A DNA stretch of 48,932 nucleotides, taken from assembly GCA_030830205.1 (NCBI GenBank), contig JAURNL010000093.1, positions 1 through 48,932 of the forward strand, read 5' to 3'. The translations under genes were made by a program, and so were the position numbers. This DNA is from Crocinitomicaceae bacterium. GTDB taxonomy: Bacteria; Bacteroidota; Bacteroidia; Flavobacteriales_D; Crocinitomicaceae. Below are positions 44,057 to 48,932 of this stretch, piece after piece. Below the pieces are notes generated by a model that was not told the origin of the DNA, did no database searches, and was given only the letters and a program-made list of their open reading frames with translations. Position 1 is the first letter of the stretch. The number at the start of each line of letters is the position of its first letter.

Positions 44057-44472
44057 TAGCCAGCCCAAACTACAATATAACGAAATAGCTTACCGACACC
44101 CATCAATAAAAAGGTAGGAAGCCAAGGCGCCTTAAAAAAGCCTAGTGCAATTCCAATAACATCTCCGATGATAGGAAGCCAGCATAACAATGCCATCCAG
44201 CTGCCAAAACGATGAATACGTAACTGCCATTCATCTATGGCTTTTTGTTTAGCACCAAATTTTTGCAGCCATGATGTCTTTCCCAAGTAACCTATACCGT
44301 AATTAAGCCAAGCACCAGCTGTATTGCCAACTGTTGCAACTATGATACAAGTCCATGGCTCATAACCCAAATATAACATGGTTGTTAGAAAAATCTCAGA
44401 AGCCACAGGTAAGACTGTTGCTGCTAAAAAACTTGCCAAAAACAAACCAAAATAACCGTATTCGAAATTCAT
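44044..44472 (-). CDS. YqaA-family membrane protein
   Basis: 142 residues, four to five hydrophobic segments, with GYFGLFLASFLAATVLPV cut to its hallmark ASFLAATVLPVASE, GNTAGAWLNYGIGY, and CWLPIIGDVIGIALGF, typical of YqaA within the DedA/SNARE-associated superfamily. Inner-membrane location; function is unknown, possibly lipid transport as in other DedA proteins. Lies just past the terminator of the T9SS cargo gene, so it probably has its own promoter. Confidence 0.85.
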   Translation of the reverse strand: MNFEYGYFGLFLASFLAATVLPVASEIFLTTMLYLGYEPWTCIIVATVGNTAGAWLNYGIGYLGKTSWLQKFGAKQKAIDEWQLRIHRFGSWMALLCWLPIIGDVIGIALGFFKAPWLPTFLLMGVGKLFRYIVVWAGYYFW

Positions 44473-44480
44473 AAGTATAA

Positions 44481-44504
44481 AAAAAGCCGGTAAACCGGCT
44501 TTTT
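44481..44504 (-). terminator. Strong rho-independent terminator after the T9SS cargo gene
   Basis: Perfect 10-bp stem AAAAAGCCGG/CCGGCTTTTT with a TAAA loop, located 20 bp past the stop of the cargo gene. On the minus strand it is followed by T7. One of only two clear terminators in the window. Confidence 0.85.
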
Positions 44505-44523
44505 AAAATTAAGGCGAAACTAA

Positions 44524-46344
44524 TTAACGTTTAACAAATTTCTTTGTAAGTATAGCACCATTGGTTGTGATAGTTACAGTGTAAATACCTGCTGCCCATT
44601 GTTCTGATGACAATCCAATTTCTTGGGCACCAGCAGTTAATTGTGCTAGTATATTACGCTGCATTACTTTTCCTGTAAGGTCTGTTACTGTAATATTGAC
44701 ATCACTTGTATTTTTCAAGTCAAAGCGCAAAGTTGCGTGCTGATCAGTTGGATTTGGTAAAACAACAGCTTGACTTAACTCGGATTGCTCCATTACATTC
44801 AAAATGGGGTCAAAATTCATGCGAACCATCGGAGTATTGGTGGAATAGTACCAAGTGTTATCAGCCATATCTAGGAAGAAAGTCGTTTGTGGATCAGACT
44901 TTCCGGCATTAGAAACACGCAATCCTGCTGAATAAGAACCTACAACCGCGAGGTAAGTAGTTCCAGCATATACATCAACGTAAGGCTCGAGCTCCAATAC
45001 TAAATTTGTATTCAAGTTATTGGAAGCAAGTACAAATGGGGCAGATTCTGATTCAAATACGAAATCGCCTGTAGTCGCGTCAACAGAGTACAATTTAACG
45101 AATATTTCAGTTCCTACAGTTGCACCATTAGCGCCGCCCGGTAGACGAACATTGATAGCTTTTAATGTTGCATCTTGGAAGATATCAAATAGGTTTCCTG
45201 ATTCAAAACCATCTGTGCCATTTGAGGTTGATCCAGATGGAGTCCCATTGTCACGTGCATAAATAAAATCTGTTACCGCAAAGTCTATATTGGAAATAAC
45301 ATTGTTAGCTGGGATATCATCAGTTGAGTCTGCTGTAATTGTACGAGTAATGGAGATATTACCTGGTGTTGCTGGAGGCGTATAAAATGTTGTCAATTCA
45401 ATAACAGCGGTATCAAGTGAATTGATGCTCACTGGTGAAGATGAATCTGTCCATGCGCCATTATTTGCATTAATATTTAATTGAACGTTGGTTTGTGTAT
45501 TTACACCTCCATTAAATACATCTGCTGAAAAGCCAATTTCAGTAACTTGCTCGTCTGGAATTTGATAGTATGGAAGTCCTACAGAACCCCAAAAAGTTGA
45601 TGTTACAGAAAGGTCGTTAGTTGGATTCGTAACTATTTTGACATCATCGATGTACCATCCGTATGTAACCCAAACATTAGGGTTGGTTGCTGAACTTGGG
45701 AAGTTGGTTGTCCAAGAAAAACGCACCCATATTGGGCTTGGTGTGACACTCAAGAAAGTAGCCAAGTTTATAATTTTAGTATCTGGATTAGCATATGCTG
45801 ACCCGCCAGCAGATGATAAAACCGGTTTGTCTAGGTTGTTTCCAACAGTAACCCAAGTGCTACCATCAGTAGAAATTTGAATTTCCTGAAGATCGTTGAA
45901 GCGAGCTCCATATTGTTCAAATTGCAAGGATACTTGATTGCTACCACCTAGTGCTGCGATATCAATTGGCTGTGCCGAAGTAAGGGTGTAAACAACATTC
46001 AATGCTTGTGTTCCTGGTGAGGCGGTAGGGTCTCCGTTTACGAGCTCTGCATAGTTACCACCAGAAGTTGAAGTTATTCCATTCGATGACCACCAACCAT
46101 CATTCGTACTATTAATGTTCCAACCAAATTCTATACCGCTCTGTCCTGAATTATCTAAGGTCCAGTTAGCTGGGTCAGAAAAATCATCAGACCAAAGCGT
46201 GATCCCTAAAATCTTTTCATCTGCTGGTGCTTTAACATGTACGTTAGGAGCCTTAACCAAATCCTGGAAAGTCTGTATACGTGGTGCTTTTTGAGCGTAG
46301 GCAACAGAGGCAATTGCACTAAATAAGAGTATTAATTTTTTCAT
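44524..46344 (-). CDS. Choice-of-anchor-J-like secreted protein with T9SS C-terminal domain
   Basis: 606 residues from ATG 46344 (KKLILLFSAIASVAYAQ signal). A choice-of-anchor J/MAM-like domain at about 45-230 (WSDDFSDPANWTLDNSG, VSLQFEQYGARFNDLQEI cut to its core, GWYIDDVKIVT), a middle CARDB/Ig-like region, another beta domain (about 350-500), and a T9SS sorting domain (VVLPNPTDQHATLRFDL, AAGIYTVTITTNG, TKKFVKR with the basic end). An earlier ATG at 46353 is possible. Cargo of unknown function; monocistronic, bounded by a strong terminator. Confidence 0.85.
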   Translation of the reverse strand: MKKLILLFSAIASVAYAQKAPRIQTFQDLVKAPNVHVKAPADEKILGITLWSDDFSDPANWTLDNSGQSGIEFGWNINSTNDGWWSSNGITSTSGGNYAELVNGDPTASPGTQALNVVYTLTSAQPIDIAALGGSNQVSLQFEQYGARFNDLQEIQISTDGSTWVTVGNNLDKPVLSSAGGSAYANPDTKIINLATFLSVTPSPIWVRFSWTTNFPSSATNPNVWVTYGWYIDDVKIVTNPTNDLSVTSTFWGSVGLPYYQIPDEQVTEIGFSADVFNGGVNTQTNVQLNINANNGAWTDSSSPVSINSLDTAVIELTTFYTPPATPGNISITRTITADSTDDIPANNVISNIDFAVTDFIYARDNGTPSGSTSNGTDGFESGNLFDIFQDATLKAINVRLPGGANGATVGTEIFVKLYSVDATTGDFVFESESAPFVLASNNLNTNLVLELEPYVDVYAGTTYLAVVGSYSAGLRVSNAGKSDPQTTFFLDMADNTWYYSTNTPMVRMNFDPILNVMEQSELSQAVVLPNPTDQHATLRFDLKNTSDVNITVTDLTGKVMQRNILAQLTAGAQEIGLSSEQWAAGIYTVTITTNGAILTKKFVKR

Positions 46345-46376
46345 TTTTTGCATATTTTGTTTAAATATAATCATTT

Positions 46377-47147
46377 CTATACGTCCTTCAAAAAAGGTAA
46401 ATTTTTTCTGCCTTGTATCAATTCATCTGCTGAACAATTGGCGATAAATAACGCTTCGTGTTCAAGTGGTGTTAACAATTGATTTCCCAATAAATCGATG
46501 GCCTGACTATGACCAACATATTCTAAGCTGTTGCCATCTGTCCCCACTCGATTGCATGCAATAAAATAACACTGATTTTCTATTGCTCGAGCTTTTATCA
46601 AAGCATCCCAATGTGAGATGCGTTTTTTTGGCCAATTTGCAACATTTAAAATAGCATCATAGGCCGGAGTACCATCTTCATTTAGACGATTACGTACCAG
46701 TTCAGGAAAACGCAAATCGTAACAAATTTGCAAGTTTAACTTCCAACCAAGATAGTCTACAATGACTTCATTGTCTCCAGTTGTGAATAGTTGATCCTCT
46801 CCCCCTAAACCAAATGCCTTTCGTTTATCGTAAATTTCGTGGGTACCATCAGGAAACATAAAAACGCCTCTGTTTATATAATGGGCATCTTTACTTATCA
46901 TTATTGAAGTATAAATAGCCGTTTGTTTGATTTTGGCTAATTCTTTTAGAAACAATAAACCGCTAGAATTTGTCCAATTATCAGCAAAACTAACATCCAT
47001 CGAAAAGCCTGTATGAAACATTTCAGGTAAGAGGAGCAAGTCAAAATTTGGGCTCAATTCTAGTAAGGATTTAATTCGATTGAAATTTGCATCCTTATTC
47101 AGCCAAATTTGATCATATTGTAGTATGCCAATCGTTAAATCTTGCAT
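46377..47147 (-). CDS. Omega-amidase of the nitrilase family (YafV-like)
   Basis: 256 residues with the complete nitrilase triad: Glu42 in LLLLPEMFHTGFSM, Lys108 in IYDKRKAF, Cys142 in QICYDLRFPEL. FGLGGEDQLFTTG is typical of omega-amidases, which hydrolyse alpha-ketoglutaramate or alpha-ketosuccinamate to the keto acid and ammonia. The start at 47147 matches the family; the gene overlaps the aminotransferase by 13 bp, consistent with the two-step transamination/deamidation pathway in the cytoplasm. Confidence 0.9.
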   Translation of the reverse strand: MQDLTIGILQYDQIWLNKDANFNRIKSLLELSPNFDLLLLPEMFHTGFSMDVSFADNWTNSSGLLFLKELAKIKQTAIYTSIMISKDAHYINRGVFMFPDGTHEIYDKRKAFGLGGEDQLFTTGDNEVIVDYLGWKLNLQICYDLRFPELVRNRLNEDGTPAYDAILNVANWPKKRISHWDALIKARAIENQCYFIACNRVGTDGNSLEYVGHSQAIDLLGNQLLTPLEHEALFIANCSADELIQGRKNLPFLKDV

Positions 47148-48265
47148 AGGCGTTCTATTGCAGTTTCTAAAGTTTCCTTTGTTTTTGCATAGCAAAATCT
47201 AATGAGCTTGCGATCTTCTCCATTTGCATTAAATACAGACAATGGAATGGTGGCTACACCATGTTCTTTAGTGAGGCGAATACAAAAATCAGTATCAGGC
47301 TCGTCCGAAATAGCCGAATAAGATGCAACTTGAAAATAACTACCTTGCGCAGGGAGTAATGTAAAACGACTCTCTCGCATTCCTTCACGAAAAAAGTCTC
47401 TTTTTTGTCTATAGAAATTAGCCAAATCCCTTATTTCAACTTGATCAAGATAGCTAGTAAGTGCTTTTTGTGCTACACTATTAACAGAAAAAACTAAAAA
47501 TTGATGCACTTTTTGTATCTCCTTCATGAGTTGAGGAGCACAAACCAAATAACCCATTTTCCACCCTGTTATATGGAATGTCTTGCCAAAAGAAGATATG
47601 ATAATTGAGCGCTCACGAATAAGCTCTCTTTGATGAATAGACTGATGTGTATTTTCAAATGCAATGTATTCATAGACCTCGTCGGAAAGCAACAATAAAT
47701 TCGGAAAATCTAACATGACACTTTCCAATTGTTCAAAATCGCTATTATCCCAAATTGTTCCACTAGGATTATGTGGATTATTGGTTATCAACATGCGCGT
47801 ATTGGGAGTTATAGACTCCCTGATTTTCTTCCAGTTTGGTCTAAAATCCTCTGCTAAAGGAATACGTATTGGTCTTGCTCCAGATAAAAGAACAGGTGCC
47901 TCGTAACAGTCGTAACTTGGATCTAAGATAATTACCTCTTCTCCACTATGTACAAATGCTTGTATGCTTGTAAAGATCCCTTGAGTTGCCCCTGCCGTGA
48001 TCAAGACTTCATCTGGATCAATGGACCTGTTGTATTGTTTGGCAATTAAAGATGCTATTTGTAAACGCAAATCCAAAAGCCCTTGCATTGGTGCATATTG
48101 ATGAGATGTTGTCAATGCCGCATCTACAAGACAATTTTGAAGCAAAGGATCAATATCAAAGTTTGGGAATCCTTGGGCTAAATTAATAGCGTCGTACTGC
48201 TGCGCAAGGGCAGACATTTTTGTGAAAATTGTGGTACCTACCTGGGGTAATTTGGAGGCGAACAT
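47135..48265 (-). CDS. PLP aminotransferase, methionine/glutamine type (YbdL/KAT-like)
   Basis: 376-residue fold-type I aminotransferase. LAQGFPNFD (substrate loop typical of YbdL and kynurenine aminotransferase), NNPHNPSG at 162-169, SDEVYEY around Asp195, and the PLP lysine Lys228 in SSFGKTFHITGWKMGY. Likely uses methionine, phenylalanine or glutamine with 2-oxo acids. Together with the omega-amidase gene that overlaps by 13 bp it can form the glutamine transaminase/omega-amidase pathway, e.g. recycling the methionine-salvage keto acid KMTB; the salvage genes themselves are not seen here. Confidence 0.9.
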   Translation of the reverse strand: MFASKLPQVGTTIFTKMSALAQQYDAINLAQGFPNFDIDPLLQNCLVDAALTTSHQYAPMQGLLDLRLQIASLIAKQYNRSIDPDEVLITAGATQGIFTSIQAFVHSGEEVIILDPSYDCYEAPVLLSGARPIRIPLAEDFRPNWKKIRESITPNTRMLITNNPHNPSGTIWDNSDFEQLESVMLDFPNLLLLSDEVYEYIAFENTHQSIHQRELIRERSIIISSFGKTFHITGWKMGYLVCAPQLMKEIQKVHQFLVFSVNSVAQKALTSYLDQVEIRDLANFYRQKRDFFREGMRESRFTLLPAQGSYFQVASYSAISDEPDTDFCIRLTKEHGVATIPLSVFNANGEDRKLIRFCYAKTKETLETAIERLCKI

Positions 48266-48348
48266 AGAACAGTAGAATATTGAATTTATTACAACCCAAA
48301 TTATCTATCTTCAGCTCTTGACTCGAATGATCCCTATACTATAAATGC

Positions 48349-48932
48349 TTAATTCTTAAGTCGTGGAGCAGTTGAGTCAGTAGAAATATTCAAGGAAGTG
48401 ATGATAAATGCAGTACGTCGATTTAATTGGTTTTCCTCTTCAGAACAACTATTACGAATTGAGCCCTCACATGGACAATCTACTTTAAGTTGTGATTCAC
48501 CATAACCCTTATAGGTGATTCGCTCTGGATTTGAAATTCTAGACTTGATATAATTTGCCGCATTTGTAGCTCTTCTGTTGGAAAGTCCCTGATTATAACT
48601 AGCTGAACCTCGGCAATCGGTATGTGAACCCAATTCTACTTCAATCTTAGCATTTTCATTCATAAAGCGGACAACTTTATCCAACTCAATGATTGCGTCT
48701 GGACGTAAATCCGCTTTGTCAAAATCATAATAAATCGATTTTAATCCAAGCAGAGCAGTAATATCTTGTTCTAAAGATAATGGTTCTAGTGTCAGATCTA
48801 TAAGACTTGCTACCTGCAAAAGACTGGAATCTTTCACGATATGTTCTAGTGCGATTTCTTTTGATACGTAACCCTCTTTATCCAAGAATATATTTAAGCG
48901 GATTTTGGTCTCTAATGGAATACTATCAAGTA
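48349..48932 (-). CDS. OmpA-family protein, C-terminal portion (5' end beyond right edge)
   Basis: At least 194 codons are in the window, and the frame stays open to the right edge, so the N-terminus is missing. The C-terminal OmpA peptidoglycan-binding domain is clear: IYYDFDKADLRPDA, LGSHTDCRGSASYN, LSNRRATNAANYI and NRRTAFIIT. The NPERITYKGYGESQL segment and the extra CPCEG..RNSCSEEE cysteine insert are common in Bacteroidetes OmpA proteins that carry TPR/WD40-like N-terminal parts. It probably tethers an outer-membrane complex to peptidoglycan. The first visible TTG at 48885 is not the start. Confidence 0.85.
   Translation of the reverse strand, partial: LDSIPLETKIRLNIFLDKEGYVSKEIALEHIVKDSSLLQVASLIDLTLEPLSLEQDITALLGLKSIYYDFDKADLRPDAIIELDKVVRFMNENAKIEVELGSHTDCRGSASYNQGLSNRRATNAANYIKSRISNPERITYKGYGESQLKVDCPCEGSIRNSCSEEENQLNRRTAFIITSLNISTDSTAPRLKN

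Noticed and set aside
48349-48885. A complete 178-residue OmpA protein starting at 48885
   Set aside because: The start is TTG, and the frame continues without a stop to the window edge, so the gene is truncated by the window.

Overview
The window looks like a chromosomal segment of an AT-rich member of the Bacteroidota, most likely Flavobacteriales; the family is not resolved. The reasons are several secreted proteins with type IX secretion (T9SS) C-terminal sorting domains, a SprB-repeat adhesin, a PorZ-like propeller, a type-2 (eukaryote-like) IleRS, promoter boxes matching the Bacteroidetes -7 consensus TAnnTTTG, and no obvious Shine-Dalgarno sequences. Gene density is very high: no gap exceeds about 140 bp. 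Many same-strand neighbours overlap by ATGA or TAATG, and every convergent pair abuts or overlaps at its 3' ends. I see no tRNA, rRNA, CRISPR array, insertion sequence or phage gene.

Layout. 1-4297 (-): the N-terminal 1432 codons of a giant SprB-repeat adhesin, cut by the left edge. 4386-8847: an acyl-CoA carboxyltransferase subunit, a membrane protein coupled to a TPR lipoprotein, a small CxxC membrane protein and an MDR oxidoreductase. 8847-13649 (-): a plugless TonB-receptor-like barrel with a 1024-residue TPR protein. 13790-18225: FtsE, type I asparaginase, TatD, GalE, a DUF2141 protein and a biotin carrier subunit. 18231-24813: IleRS type 2, a GreA-like protein, a BaiN/HI0933 flavoprotein and AsnRS. 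24823-29855 (-): an overlapping operon of a GEVED/T9SS protein, three tandem six-repeat kelch/T9SS proteins and a DUF4907 lipoprotein. 29920-32915 (-): Pth, an outer-membrane barrel, a membrane-anchored protein and an RluB-type pseudouridine synthase. 32949-37986 (-): SCO1, a NadR-like kinase with PnuC, PorZ and a GT2 glycosyltransferase. 38089-39976 (+): RidA, a TM/TPR protein and a methyltransferase. 39971-44472: PIN-PhoH ATPase, TIGR01777 epimerase, small lipoprotein, S41 peptidase, YqaA-like membrane protein. 44524-48932 (-): a T9SS cargo, an omega-amidase/aminotransferase pair and the C-terminal part of an OmpA-family protein.

Themes. Housekeeping translation genes (ileS, asnS, pth, rluB) are interleaved with cell-surface genes. 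The T9SS theme recurs: cargo (kelch array, GEVED protein, choice-of-anchor protein, probably the adhesin) and a machinery part (PorZ). The most checkable unusual points are the GIHH form of the IleRS signature motif, the recurrent TAnnTTTG boxes placed exactly 4 nt before start codons (suggesting leaderless transcripts), the kelch array with its DUF4907 partner, and the TPR/barrel pair.
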